From Tengunoibacter tsumagoiensis (lineage in GTDB: Bacteria; Chloroflexota; Ktedonobacteria; Ktedonobacterales; Ktedonobacteraceae), in contig NZ_BIFR01000002.1 of assembly GCF_003967535.1 (NCBI RefSeq), positions 992,001 to 1,056,000 of the forward strand: a DNA stretch of 64,000 bases. Direction: 5' to 3'. This document shows, one piece after another, positions 25,572 to 34,475 of this stretch. A program made the translations under genes and the position numbers. Position 1 is the first letter of the stretch; every line of letters starts with the position of its first letter. The notes under the pieces were generated by a model that made no database searches, was not told the DNA's origin, and worked only from the letters and a program-made list of their open reading frames with translations.

Positions 25572-26151
25572 TATCGTCTGGAGGGAAGCATGTATGCTCA
25601 CTCCGTCCTGTCTTATGAACCTGTATGCATCAGGTCAAATGGAACGTATTCTAAAATCTCTTCCTGTTGCTGCAATGTGTGCTGCAATGATCTCTACGAA
25701 ACCATATTGTATCTACAGTGGGCCTGAGGAGGATGTTACTCAGAAGAAAGAATCAGTGAATATACAACCTTTTGTCGAGAAGAATTTGTTATCTATTGCC
25801 GCAATGGATCGTGATATGATGACAACTGCGGTAAATATATCATCGAGAGGTGTGATCGATGATGGAGAAGTTATTCCTGGTGCTATTGCCTTCCATAATC
25901 GATGGCTGCTCGTAACGGATAATCTCTATACCAGAACACTCTTTTCGCAGCACTTACCAGAACTCTCATCTCTATCCACAATTGATATATTTAAATATTG
26001 GGCAGATATGCTCTGTCCAGGAGCTCAAGAGATTGAAGATGCGGTCAAAAGCATGTATAAACGAGCGCGTTATATGCCTCATACAGGTCATCGATGGTAT
26101 CACTGGTGGGATCATTTAAGGCAAAATTCGAGCAATATGCGGGGCAAATAA
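25561..26151 (+). CDS. PIN-like protein paired with XRE-ImmA
   Basis: This 196-residue protein starts at ATG 25561, overlapping the preceding gene by eleven bases, with AGAGGATGAGC as ribosome binding site. The pattern LTPSCLMNLYASGQMERILK resembles the first strand and helix of a PIN-domain ribonuclease, and DDGEVIPGAIAFHNRWLLVT followed by DNLYTRTLF resembles the central acidic helix and the last acidic loop. The first catalytic Asp is replaced (LTPS), while later acidic residues remain, so activity is doubtful. Genes like this occur downstream of COG2856 regulators in predicted toxin-antitoxin pairs. The C-terminus is His/Trp-rich (HTGHRWYHWWDHL). Confidence 0.65.
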   Translation: MIDDIVWREACMLTPSCLMNLYASGQMERILKSLPVAAMCAAMISTKPYCIYSGPEEDVTQKKESVNIQPFVEKNLLSIAAMDRDMMTTAVNISSRGVIDDGEVIPGAIAFHNRWLLVTDNLYTRTLFSQHLPELSSLSTIDIFKYWADMLCPGAQEIEDAVKSMYKRARYMPHTGHRWYHWWDHLRQNSSNMRGK

Positions 26152-26645
26152 TTTCTGTATGTGATAAGAGGTCATTCGTCTGGTTAATACGTCTAATGAA
26201 GAGACATCGTCTCTTCAGAAAGAATTATTGTGAATGCAGCAATGCACTCACATTTCTCCACCCCGTCGTAGGCGACCTGGACAAGCACAGCGCCCCGATC
26301 CTCGAACTCTCCTTCCATTTTTGGTATGAACTGACTACCTCGTACTTCATAGAAGCGACGGGCAAAGGTATTGCAAACATTAAGGGGTCAGGTACGATTG
26401 CGTTGCATCAGAAGGCAGAGGAGATGCCGGATCTGCAAGTAACGTTTGTGATGCAGTGAGAAATATCATCGCAATCAGGACGCACTGCTCACGCCTTCGG
26501 AGCAGCGTCAACTCGCCAACCTACGCACGCAGCTTTCTATTGTGCAATGAGTCGAGTTTGATACAATTGAGCGAGCGTATGGTGAACTGTCCTGGTCAAC
26601 TGGGCCCTTGGGAAAGATAGCGACCGCTTTACTCAGCAACCAACC
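26152..26645. other. Decayed region after the QueC-like unit
   Basis: A plus-strand frame to 26459 includes SNALTFLHPVVGDLDKHSAP; the HPVVGDL string recalls the C-terminal ligand-binding part of MmyB-type XRE regulators, but the surroundings do not continue the likeness. I do not call a gene here. Confidence 0.3.
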
Positions 26646-26855
26646 ATGATTGAACAGGTTACCACTTTACGAATACCGAAGCTGGTCATTCAGGGTGCGC
26701 TTGACCCGCACCCTACCAGAGTAGCCCAGCATTTTGCGAAGTTGGTGCCATCCGCCAGCTACATTGAGCTTCCTCATGTGGGACATTTACCATGGATAGA
26801 ACAGCCAGATCTCTTGAAAGAAGTCCTCCGGCCATTTCTGACACCTCTCTTGTGA
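26646..26855 (+). pseudogene. C-terminal remnant of an alpha/beta hydrolase
   Basis: About 69 codons encode the end of an alpha/beta hydrolase: TLRIPKLVIQGALDPHPTRV, holding the strand and acidic residue of the triad (GALD), and ELPHVGHLPWIEQPDLLKEV, holding the catalytic His. The nucleophile half is missing, so it is inactive. Confidence 0.6.
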
Positions 26856-26888
26856 GCCGTGAAAAAGCGGAAAAGGGATACTTACTTA

Positions 26889-27021
26889 TGAGCTGATCCA
26901 ACGTTCCTTCAAACAATTGGCACCTCACCTCAAGCATGAAGTGCACCCCTATGTGATTTCACCATATCAATTCAGGCATGCGATAGCCACCGAGCAGAAA
27001 AAATGCGCGGGAGAAGTCTGA
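26889..27021 (+). pseudogene. Tyrosine-recombinase (integrase) remnant
   Basis: A 44-codon frame reads YELIQRSFKQLAPHLKHEVH then PYVISPYQFRHAIATEQ and a stop soon after. PYQFRHAIAT corresponds to the HxLRHxxAT box of phage-type integrases. Neither the other catalytic residues nor the Tyr are present. Confidence 0.5.
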
Positions 27022-27390
27022 GCAAAAGCGCCAGGCCACCTTTGCTGCAATTCGGGAGCTTCAACTTTGATCGCTACGAAGGCATGCACCGGGCTCCCTG
27101 GGGCGATCAACTCCCCTTTCATCTTCGCTAGTTAAGACCCTCCCGTTCTCAATAAGCGCATCACAATTTTCTTGCTGTGTACAGACGTGAAAAAAGGCAC
27201 TCTTTTAAGACCACCGTGTTGGATGGACCTGTTGACACAGCGCCGTCAATGCTTAGGAACATAAACTGGAGTCAGGATGACATAGAGAGGCCGAGTTGTG
27301 GGTTTCAGACGAGAGTTTCCAACCTCTGGAGACTCTCCGAAAACTGGTCAAGGTTACAATCAGCGTGTTTTTTGGTTGAGAAAGTCCGTT

Positions 27391-27660
27391 GATGAACAAC
27401 GCTTTTCATTGATTGAGTGCATCAGGAAGAGCGGAAAGTTATGTATAGTTGTACTAGAGAATAAGCTCCCGAGGCTCTCATAGAACAAGAAGGATATCAT
27501 GTTTGGACAATGGGAGATCAGGTATGCAGAGCAATGATTGGGTCAGGTCTCTCCTTTTTCTTTCTTCTTTTCCCTCGAAGCGTTTCTCTTTCTCTCTTTT
27601 TCCCTGGTTCACACTTGTTGTGAGCCAGGAGAGACAAACGGGGTAGTTTGTTTCGACGTG
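27391..27660 (+). repeat. Leader-sequence repeat, copy 1 (degraded)
   Basis: This stretch aligns by eye with 36600-36870. Shared pieces are ATTGATTGxxTGCATCAG, TATAGTTGTA, a CATGT(T/C)TGGACA box, a pyrimidine-rich run, and a hairpin at 27603-27629 (arms CCTGGTTCACA and TGTGAGCCAGG, loop CTTGT). It leads into a discoidin remnant rather than a complete gene. Confidence 0.6.
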
Positions 27661-27673
27661 ATGCATACGCACT

Positions 27674-27820
27674 GGAACCTTTACTCCCACGAGCGGAACG
27701 GTTCAGCACTTTGCCTTCACCGCGCAGACCGTCTCGTTTGTACGAGTGCAGGGCACCAATCTTCCGGGGAATGATGGTGGTACGTATAGAATGGCTTTTG
27801 CTGAAGTTGAAGCATCCTAA
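27674..27820 (+). pseudogene. C-terminal remnant of a discoidin (F5/8 type C, CBM32-like) domain
   Basis: Forty-eight codons read GTFTPTSGTVQHFAFTAQTV, then RVQGTNLPGNDGGTYRMAFA and EVEAS followed by TAA. This is nearly the same as the C-terminus of the intact GH5-like enzyme at 36.9-38.8 kb (NNLPGNDGGTYRMAFAEVEVY). The rest of the enzyme is gone, leaving leader and tail joined by a deletion. Confidence 0.7.
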
Positions 27821-27877
27821 CATTGGGTAATTGTTCAAAGCTCTGATTCTTCGCGCTCATAATAGGAAGAAGGAGAT

Positions 27878-27934
27878 TTCATCATGCTGGAGATACTTCT
27901 ATTCTCCTGGTAAAAGTATCTCCAGCATGATGAA
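27878..27934. promoter_or_regulatory. Long perfect hairpin before the GH99-like gene
   Basis: Arms of 21 bases (27878-27898 and 27914-27934) are perfectly complementary around a 15-base loop. The core is CATGCTGGAGATACTT. No T-run follows, and the GH99-like ATG is 30 bases away, so it may act on the leader RNA or as a protein site rather than as a plain terminator. Confidence 0.55.
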
Positions 27935-27963
27935 TCCACCGCTCTATAGAAAGAAAGATTGGT

Positions 27964-29127
27964 ATGACTAGTATGCATCAAGATTATATTGTCGGGGTCT
28001 ATTATTTCCCCAACTATCATCGCGACGTCCGCAATGATGAGTGGATGGGAGAAGGCTGGACTGAGTGGGATCTGCTACGGCAGGCGCAGCCGCGCTATCC
28101 TGGGCATCGCCAACCGCGTGTCTCTGCCTGGGGCCAATTTGATGAGTCGGACCCGGTATGGGCGGCACGTGAGATTGATCTGGCTACTGATCATGGTGTG
28201 AATACTTTTCTCTATGATTGGTACTGGTATGATCAGCGTCCCTATCTACAGGATGCCCTTGAGCGTGGTTTCTTGCAGGCGCCGAATCGAGAGCGGATGA
28301 ATTTTGCGCTGATGTGGGCCAATCACGATTTCCGCTCTATCTTCCCCGCCCCGCCTTCGAAAGATCAGCAGTTGTTGGCCCGGGGGAGTGTGACTGCCGA
28401 GCAGTTCGACGTAATGACTGATTATATCATCGATCATTACTTTTCTCACCCAAATTATCTTAAAGTGAACAATGCTCCCTACTTTGCGATCTATGATCTG
28501 GGAACATTTGTGAAAGGGCTTGGTGGATTAGAAGCCGCGCATAACGCGATAGAACAATTCCGTACCAAAGTGCGGGCTCTTGGATGGTCAGATTTGCATT
28601 TACATGGACATATTTTTAGTCGAACGATTCTTACCAGCGAAATGAGTCTCACTAATCCCAGCGAGGTGATTGAGCAACTCGGGCTGGCCAGCACAAGTAT
28701 TTATGCATGGCCACATTTTTATGATCCAGATGCTGGAGGTTTTCCGAAAAGCGATTACCGACTGGCCATGGCATCGATTCATGAAGCGGAAGAACAGTAC
28801 CGGACTGCTTCTGTCCCATATTATCCCTGTGTCTCTGTTGGTTGGGATTCTACCCCCCGTACTCCAGCCGAAGAGCCATATATCGCGTACGGCTATCCCT
28901 GGACCGCAGTCCTTGAGGGAAATACACCTGAAGCATTTCGTGAAGCCCTACAATGGGCGAAAGCATATGCTGACCAGACGCAAGCACAGACGCCACGCAT
29001 TATTACTATCAATGCCTGGAATGAGTGGACTGAAGGAAGTTATCTTTTACCTGATACCGATTATGGGAATGCCTATCTGGATGTTGTGCATGAGGTCTTC
29101 GGGCCATCACGAGAAATGAAGAGCTAG
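27964..29127 (+). CDS. GH99/WbsX-like glycan-processing protein
   Basis: This 387-residue soluble protein belongs to the GH99-like/WbsX group. The N-terminus has the family's YYFPNYHRD and GEGWTEWDLLRQAQPRYPGH, followed by GVNTFLYDWYWYDQRPYLQD, and the C-terminus has IITINAWNEWTEGSYLLPDT and YLDVV. No signal peptide is seen, so it would act in the cytoplasm. Members of this group occur in O-antigen clusters and in polysaccharide-degradation loci. Here the next gene, three bases on, is a rhamnosidase, which supports a role in breaking down imported rhamnose-containing oligosaccharides. ATG 27964 is taken as start; ATG 27973 is an alternative. Confidence 0.8.
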   Translation: MTSMHQDYIVGVYYFPNYHRDVRNDEWMGEGWTEWDLLRQAQPRYPGHRQPRVSAWGQFDESDPVWAAREIDLATDHGVNTFLYDWYWYDQRPYLQDALERGFLQAPNRERMNFALMWANHDFRSIFPAPPSKDQQLLARGSVTAEQFDVMTDYIIDHYFSHPNYLKVNNAPYFAIYDLGTFVKGLGGLEAAHNAIEQFRTKVRALGWSDLHLHGHIFSRTILTSEMSLTNPSEVIEQLGLASTSIYAWPHFYDPDAGGFPKSDYRLAMASIHEAEEQYRTASVPYYPCVSVGWDSTPRTPAEEPYIAYGYPWTAVLEGNTPEAFREALQWAKAYADQTQAQTPRIITINAWNEWTEGSYLLPDTDYGNAYLDVVHEVFGPSREMKS

Positions 29128-29129
29128 CG

Positions 29130-31493
29130 ATGCGTGTGATCCTTAGTAATCCTCCCTATGAGCCACACCTCCAATCGGAGCACCGCTGGCCCTGTGCCTG
29201 GATTTCACACCCTGCAGCACCTGTGCCGCCATTTGTCACCGCCTATCGTTGTTCAGTTGTACTCAACACTGCAGGGCGTATTCGATTGCATATAAGTGCC
29301 GATGAGCGGTATGTTTTCTATCTTGATGGCGAGGTTATTGGGCGGGGAAGCGAACGGGGAACACCTGAGCTCTGGTACGTGGAAACGTATGATCTGGATG
29401 TGCTGGCTGGCGAGCATATGTTCGTTGCAGTTGTCTGGTCTCTTGGTGAACTGCGTCCAGCAGCTCAAACAACTGTTGCTCCTGGCTTTCTCTGTTCGCC
29501 GCAAGAGCCTGAGTATCAGCAAATGTTAGGGACGGGCATTGCCCCATGGCAGGTCAAGCTGCTTGAGGGATATGGCTTTGCGCTCGATCCATATCTGCCA
29601 CCTCCCTATGCCTTTGGACCAGGGCAGGTGCTCGATGGCCGAAAGCTGCCCTGGGGATATGAACAAGGTGCCGGTGCTGGCTGGGTCGATGCTCACAGAG
29701 ACGCGTATGCTGGTGTTCGTTACAACCGTTATGGGTTTGCTTCTCGTCTGGAAGAGCCTGCCACTCTTCCTCCCCAATCAACGGTTTTGCGTCGTGCTGG
29801 TATTGTTCGTCATATTGACGACTGTGCTGATGATGCGCGAGTAGAGGTGCAACAGCATCGAGAAGATGAGGCACTCGGATGGGATCAGCTCATCCAGCGC
29901 GATGTAGCACTTATTTTGCCCCCACAAACGACTCGGCGTATACTTCTTGATTTGCAGGACTACATGTGTGCTTACCCACATGTTACCGTTTCTAACGGAG
30001 AGGGGAGTGTGGTCCGTATTGCATGGGCGGAATCGCTTTTCCATGATCGTAGCCTGTCAGAAAAAGGGAATCGTCACATTATCCATAATAAATATTTTAG
30101 GGGGTATCAAGATACTTTCGTCCCCGATAGTGGGGGGCAGCGGCACTTTACCACGCTCTGGTGGCGTAGCGGACGCTACTTGCTACTATCGATTACTACT
30201 GGCGAGCAACCGTTGCTGATGACGCGGCTTCAGCTGGAAGAAACCTGTTATCCACTCGAGCAAGAAACGCACTTTACAACGAATGATATTCATTTAAACT
30301 CGATTACTGGATTGAGTCTGCGTACATTGCAAATGTGCATGCATGAAATCTATATTGATTGTCCTTATTATGAGCAATTGATGTATGTAAGTGATACGCG
30401 TTTGATGTGCCTGGTAACAATGGTTATTACCCACGATGATCGACTGGTTCGTAAAGCTATTGCTCAATTTGGCGCTGCACGTTTGAGCAATGGTTTGATC
30501 CGTGCCAGTGTTCCCGGAATGCACTCACAAGTGATCCCTTCTTTTACCTTATGGTGGGTTGGTATGGTCTACGATTATGCATTATGGCGAGGTGAACCAG
30601 AGTTTGTGTATCAGTACATGCCAGTTGTGCGCATGATTATCGAGACTTTTCTGGCACGCATAAATCTGCAGGGGCTGATCCAGGTACAGGAGGGATGGAA
30701 TTTTATTGATGGCGTTCCTGAATGGGAAGATGGAAATGCTCCCGACGATGATCATAGTCGTATTACAGGGATGAATCATTGGCAGGTAGTGCTGGCGCTG
30801 GAGTATGCTGCAGCCCTGGAGGAGTGGATTGGCGAAGATGAATTAGCACAGCGTAACCGGCGACTCCAAAAGCAGTTAGCCATAAATGGTATCGAAACGT
30901 TCTGGGTCGCAGAGCGAGGTTTGTTCGCAGATGATTGTAGTCATACACGTTTTTCAGAGCATACACAATGTCTTGCGTTACTGAGTAACACCCTGCCAGA
31001 GTTCCAGCGAACAAGCCTTGCAGACACGCTCTTTACGTCGCCAGATCTTACACGCATGACGATTTCGTTTAGACACTATCTTTTTGAGGCCTGTGCTTTA
31101 CTCAACAGGCCTGATGTTCTTTTAAAACTCCTGGATGTGTGGTATGAGCTGCTGGCCAATGGCTTATATACAACCATAGAAGCGCCAGAACCAACGCGTT
31201 CAGATTGTCATGGTTGGGGAACGCATCCGCTTTACCATCAGTTTGCAACCCTGCTGGGTATTCGTCCTGCAGAAATGGGCTTTGGCACAGTGGTTATTCA
31301 TCCCCGTTTTGGGTCGTTGCAGCGGTTGAGCGGCAAGATGGTCCATCCCTCAGGCTTTATTGTGGCAGATCTTGTGCGCACTGATGAACACTTGACTGGT
31401 AGCATTGAGTTACCTGATGGGGTAACTGGTTGGTTAGAGTATGCCGATCAGCAGATAGAATTACGCTCAGGCTACCAAAAAATAAGTGTGTAA
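29130..31493 (+). CDS. Alpha-L-rhamnosidase-like glycoside hydrolase (GH78 type), first copy
   Basis: This 787-residue protein has the GH78 layout. An N-terminal beta-sandwich (RIRLHISADERYVFYLDGEV then GRGSERGTPELWYVETYDLD) is followed by the concanavalin-like domain around 250-350. The (alpha/alpha)6 barrel has the family hallmark MHEIYIDCPYYEQLMYVSDT and, later, HGWGTHPLYHQFATLLGIRP. A C-terminal beta domain ends the protein (FIVADLVRTDEHLTGSIELP). There is no signal peptide, so it should act on imported rhamnosides. It starts two bases after the GH99-like gene and forms an operon with it. A hairpin follows the stop. It is shorter than the second GH78-like protein at 55.5-58.3 kb and clearly divergent from it. 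Confidence 0.85.
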   Translation: MRVILSNPPYEPHLQSEHRWPCAWISHPAAPVPPFVTAYRCSVVLNTAGRIRLHISADERYVFYLDGEVIGRGSERGTPELWYVETYDLDVLAGEHMFVAVVWSLGELRPAAQTTVAPGFLCSPQEPEYQQMLGTGIAPWQVKLLEGYGFALDPYLPPPYAFGPGQVLDGRKLPWGYEQGAGAGWVDAHRDAYAGVRYNRYGFASRLEEPATLPPQSTVLRRAGIVRHIDDCADDARVEVQQHREDEALGWDQLIQRDVALILPPQTTRRILLDLQDYMCAYPHVTVSNGEGSVVRIAWAESLFHDRSLSEKGNRHIIHNKYFRGYQDTFVPDSGGQRHFTTLWWRSGRYLLLSITTGEQPLLMTRLQLEETCYPLEQETHFTTNDIHLNSITGLSLRTLQMCMHEIYIDCPYYEQLMYVSDTRLMCLVTMVITHDDRLVRKAIAQFGAARLSNGLIRASVPGMHSQVIPSFTLWWVGMVYDYALWRGEPEFVYQYMPVVRMIIETFLARINLQGLIQVQEGWNFIDGVPEWEDGNAPDDDHSRITGMNHWQVVLALEYAAALEEWIGEDELAQRNRRLQKQLAINGIETFWVAERGLFADDCSHTRFSEHTQCLALLSNTLPEFQRTSLADTLFTSPDLTRMTISFRHYLFEACALLNRPDVLLKLLDVWYELLANGLYTTIEAPEPTRSDCHGWGTHPLYHQFATLLGIRPAEMGFGTVVIHPRFGSLQRLSGKMVHPSGFIVADLVRTDEHLTGSIELPDGVTGWLEYADQQIELRSGYQKISV

Positions 31494-31506
31494 GGCTGCA
31501 TAGACT

Positions 31507-31549
31507 CTTTCGCGAAACACTCTTCCACCCAAAAGAGCGTTTCGCGAAG
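31507..31549 (+). terminator. Hairpin after the first rhamnosidase gene
   Basis: CTTTCGCGAAAC (31507-31518) pairs with GTTTCGCGAAG (31539-31549), and the inner ACTCTT pairs partly with AAGAG. It follows the rhamnosidase stop by 13 bases. There is no clear T-run, so rho-independent termination is likely but not certain. Confidence 0.45.
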
Positions 31550-31778
31550 CAGATAAACCTCTAAAAAATATGTCCAGCCAATCTTTTGAAATAAAAATTT
31601 TCGAAAATAATTCACTGTAGTGGGTTGCAAAGCTATTGGCTGACTCTTCGTTGAGAAACGTTGTGATAAGATTTGCCCCGGGAACAGATAGAGAGGTGCC
31701 GAAAATACTTCTTTTTGCTCGATTTTCAGATACCTTGACAATAGCTTAGCTCTCTATTATACTTTCCTTGAAAGAATA

Positions 31779-31810
31779 TTTTCCTTAATTTTTCGAAAAA
31801 TTAAGGAAAA
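31779..31810. promoter_or_regulatory. Perfect 32-bp A+T-rich palindrome, candidate LacI-type operator
   Basis: The 16-base half TTTTCCTTAATTTTTC is followed at once by its exact reverse complement, with TTCGAA at the centre. A smaller palindrome of the same kind, ATTTTCGAAAAT, lies near 31593. A LacI-family gene is 1.6 kb downstream. The site lies directly before the truncated GH39-like frame. Confidence 0.5.
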
Positions 31811-31851
31811 TTACTTACTTTTTAATTCATGCTTTTCGTTACTGGAAACAG

Positions 31852-33267
31852 TTGTACCCAAAGATCAAGTACATCGAGGTCTTGAATGAGCAATACACGT
31901 ATATGGACACCTCGATCTACTATGGTATCTACAAATCATTTTACCAGACCATCAACTACATCAATCAGACATTGAATCCAGATATCCCGCTGCTGGTTGG
32001 TGGGCCTACGACTGGCAACGATCAGTGGCAGTATTTTCTGGATACGTACAAAGCGGACACTGATCCCGCAAAACGACTCGACTTTCTATCGTACCATCCC
32101 TATATGTTTAATGGTAGCCGTCCCAACTATGGGCCTCTGGATTATCAAAACCAGTATAAGGGGGTGCGACAGTATCTTGATGGTCTATTGGCTGCACGTG
32201 GACTTTCTACAGGTATTCCAATTATTGCCTCGGAGTATGGTGCTTACCCGGTAGATAGTAGCAATAACCGTTTGATGTCTACTGCTGCTGATGCATCAAT
32301 AGACTACTACTTTCTTGATGAATCGAATACGTATCCGATCCGTTTTGCAACGCGCAAAGACAACGAAGAAGGAGTCGAGGCATTTTTTAATCAGTTTGCC
32401 ATCCAGCCTGGCAAGGTCACGACACAATACAATTTGATGCTCATGCAAAGCCAGATGAAAACAACGCGTGTTGCAGCCAGTTCTGACTCATTGGATACAC
32501 ATGGCTTTGGCGTTTATGGCGAGGCCAGTAGCGATGAGAGTGGTGTTTCAGTGATGGCGTGGAACTATCAGAGTGATCGTAGTATCCAGAACTCCTACAC
32601 GACAACCATCAATGTCAACAATCTACCAGCTCAATTCAGCGGCAAAAACATCCGCGTACAGCGTTATCTGATTGATGCTACTCACAGTAACAACCAGTTT
32701 GATGCCAGTAATTCGGATCTACAGCAGGTCGAAGATACCACTTTAGCCCCCAATAGTTCGTTCAGCGAGACAGTGAGCCTCGGCCCGAATGCAATGACCC
32801 AGATCATTCTGACCTCTGTCAGCGATTCTACTGGCAACACTATCACCGATAATCTGAATGATTGGAGTCAGCTTGGAACGAATGGTTCACATAGCGATAA
32901 TTGGCGTTTTGATGCCAGCAATGGTGCAAACTTTGAAGGTGACACCTCGCGAGCTACCAGGACAAGCGATAGTGTCGAAACAATTGTGTATAATTACACA
33001 AACATCAGTACTTTCTCTGCACGCATCTACTACTTTAATGGAGCAGCTAGCCCGATAAAGTTTTACATCTCTGGAGATGGCAGGAATTGGACACCTCTCT
33101 CCGTAAGTGCGGCCTCGACAGCATATATTACAGGCAACTGGACGCGTAGCGTGTTTAGCCCATCAACATCTTTTTCATCAGGAACGAACTATGTGAAAGT
33201 TGAGTTTTCTAGCGATAGTAATATCTGGACACCACAACTCTCACAGATGACCTTTACGACAGGCTAA
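31852..33267 (+). CDS. 5'-truncated GH39-like glycosidase with C-terminal beta domains
   Basis: The frame is open from 31789 but has no ATG; the first usable start is TTG 31852. The sequence begins in the middle of a TIM barrel: KIKYIEVLNEQYTY, with the Asn-Glu acid/base, and later TGIPIIASEYGAYP, with the nucleophile Glu. After the barrel comes a beta-sandwich (FGVYGEASSDESGVSVMAWN) and then a C-terminal domain (NLNDWSQLGTNGSHSDNWRF) resembling a carbohydrate-binding module. The signal peptide and the first part of the barrel are missing, and the sequence before 31789 is non-coding and palindromic. It was probably a secreted enzyme of clan GH-A and is now inactive or not exported. A hairpin terminator follows. 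Confidence 0.65.
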   Translation: MYPKIKYIEVLNEQYTYMDTSIYYGIYKSFYQTINYINQTLNPDIPLLVGGPTTGNDQWQYFLDTYKADTDPAKRLDFLSYHPYMFNGSRPNYGPLDYQNQYKGVRQYLDGLLAARGLSTGIPIIASEYGAYPVDSSNNRLMSTAADASIDYYFLDESNTYPIRFATRKDNEEGVEAFFNQFAIQPGKVTTQYNLMLMQSQMKTTRVAASSDSLDTHGFGVYGEASSDESGVSVMAWNYQSDRSIQNSYTTTINVNNLPAQFSGKNIRVQRYLIDATHSNNQFDASNSDLQQVEDTTLAPNSSFSETVSLGPNAMTQIILTSVSDSTGNTITDNLNDWSQLGTNGSHSDNWRFDASNGANFEGDTSRATRTSDSVETIVYNYTNISTFSARIYYFNGAASPIKFYISGDGRNWTPLSVSAASTAYITGNWTRSVFSPSTSFSSGTNYVKVEFSSDSNIWTPQLSQMTFTTG

Positions 33268-33292
33268 ATCATCTGTTTTGAGTAACTGGAGT

Positions 33293-33318
33293 GAGGGCCA
33301 TTGAAAAACAAGGCCCTC
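33293..33318 (+). terminator. Terminator-like hairpin after the GH39-like frame
   Basis: GAGGGCC (33293-33299) pairs with GGCCCTC (33312-33318), extended by TTG/CAA around an A5 loop and followed by a pyrimidine run (CCCTTTC). Confidence 0.5.
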
Positions 33319-33419
33319 CCCTTTCAGCTCCCAAAAAAGAAAAGAGCTATATATGTAGAAAACTTCATTCGCTTCAAAATGGCCTGGTTAGATGTTTGTT
33401 GGACGCATAACAAAACTTG

Positions 33420-34475
33420 TTATAATGGGCTTTTAGCGCATGATTGACGTATAATTAAGCTTGTTGGAAGTTCGACACGTGTGCTATCTAATGGTTTATT
33501 CTCCAATAGACGAAGCAGCATTGATGTCGCAGTGCGCCCCATCTCAAATAACGGCTGTCTTACCGTTGTCAATGTAGGCAGCATTTGAGAGGCAATAGGG
33601 ATATCGTCAAAACCAATGACGCTTATGTCCTGAGGGATGCGGATACCTCGTTCAAAAAGTGCTTTATAGACACCAATTGCTTGTGTGTCGTTGCTAGCAA
33701 AGATGGCTGTAGGAGGATCTGGTAAATTTAAAAGAGCATTTGCTTCCTGATAGCCCGACTTAATACCTTCAGCTTCTTCAAAGACGCCATGACGAATTAA
33801 AGCAGAGTCGACTGGAAAACCTTCTTCGGATAGCACGGTATGATAGCCAGCTAAACGATCACGTGCACAGGCTAACGTGAGCGGTCCGGTAATTATCCCA
33901 ATGCGTCGATGCCCTAAAGAAAAGAGATGGGCGACAGCGGAGCGCCCACCTGCAAAGTTGTTGATACCAACTGATGGAACTGTTGGGCCTAATTCGCTTA
34001 AATGATCGACTATTACAAAAGGGAGATGTTGTTGTTGTAAAGTATCTTCTACCTGCGCATGGTGTTGATCTCCGAAAACTAAAATTACTCCATTCAACGC
34101 TGTATCTGACAATTGCATCAGCCACTGATGAGCATGGGTAGGCTCATTGCTGCGCTTTATCAGTATCAGATGATGATTTATTTCATTTAAACCTGTATCA
34201 ACCCCGCGTAGGATCTCTAATTCATAGGAGCTCTCTAACAAAGGTAGAACCAGACAGACAGCCGTTTTTTCTCCATTTCGTGCTCTTTGTAGGGCACGCT
34301 GATCAAGATAGCCATGCTCTAACAGAATCTGTTCGACACGCTCACGTGTTGCCTGAGAACCATCATATTGCCGGCGGAGCACTTTTGATACGGTTGGCAC
34401 TGAGACTCCAGCTACTTCAGCGATCTGAGCCATGGTCATTTTCTTTCTGGTGATAATCTGACTCCTCTTCTTCAT
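33420..34475 (-). CDS. LacI-family transcriptional regulator
   Basis: This 351-residue repressor starts at ATG 34475 (MKKRSQIITRKKMTMAQIAE); an upstream ATG at 34526 lacks a site as good. The LacI-type helix-turn-helix and hinge (TMAQIAEVAGVSVPTVSKVL, RRQYDGSQATRERVEQIL) are followed by a periplasmic-binding-type sugar domain: SVGINNFAGGRSAVAHLFSL, HRRIGIITGPL, PTAIFASNDTQAIGV and ISVIGFDDIPIASQMLPTLT. Its effector is probably a mono- or oligosaccharide. It lies between the GH39-like frame and a broken ABC transporter, with long A+T-rich palindromes on each side that could be its operators. Confidence 0.93.
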   Translation of the reverse strand: MKKRSQIITRKKMTMAQIAEVAGVSVPTVSKVLRRQYDGSQATRERVEQILLEHGYLDQRALQRARNGEKTAVCLVLPLLESSYELEILRGVDTGLNEINHHLILIKRSNEPTHAHQWLMQLSDTALNGVILVFGDQHHAQVEDTLQQQHLPFVIVDHLSELGPTVPSVGINNFAGGRSAVAHLFSLGHRRIGIITGPLTLACARDRLAGYHTVLSEEGFPVDSALIRHGVFEEAEGIKSGYQEANALLNLPDPPTAIFASNDTQAIGVYKALFERGIRIPQDISVIGFDDIPIASQMLPTLTTVRQPLFEMGRTATSMLLRLLENKPLDSTRVELPTSLIIRQSCAKSPL

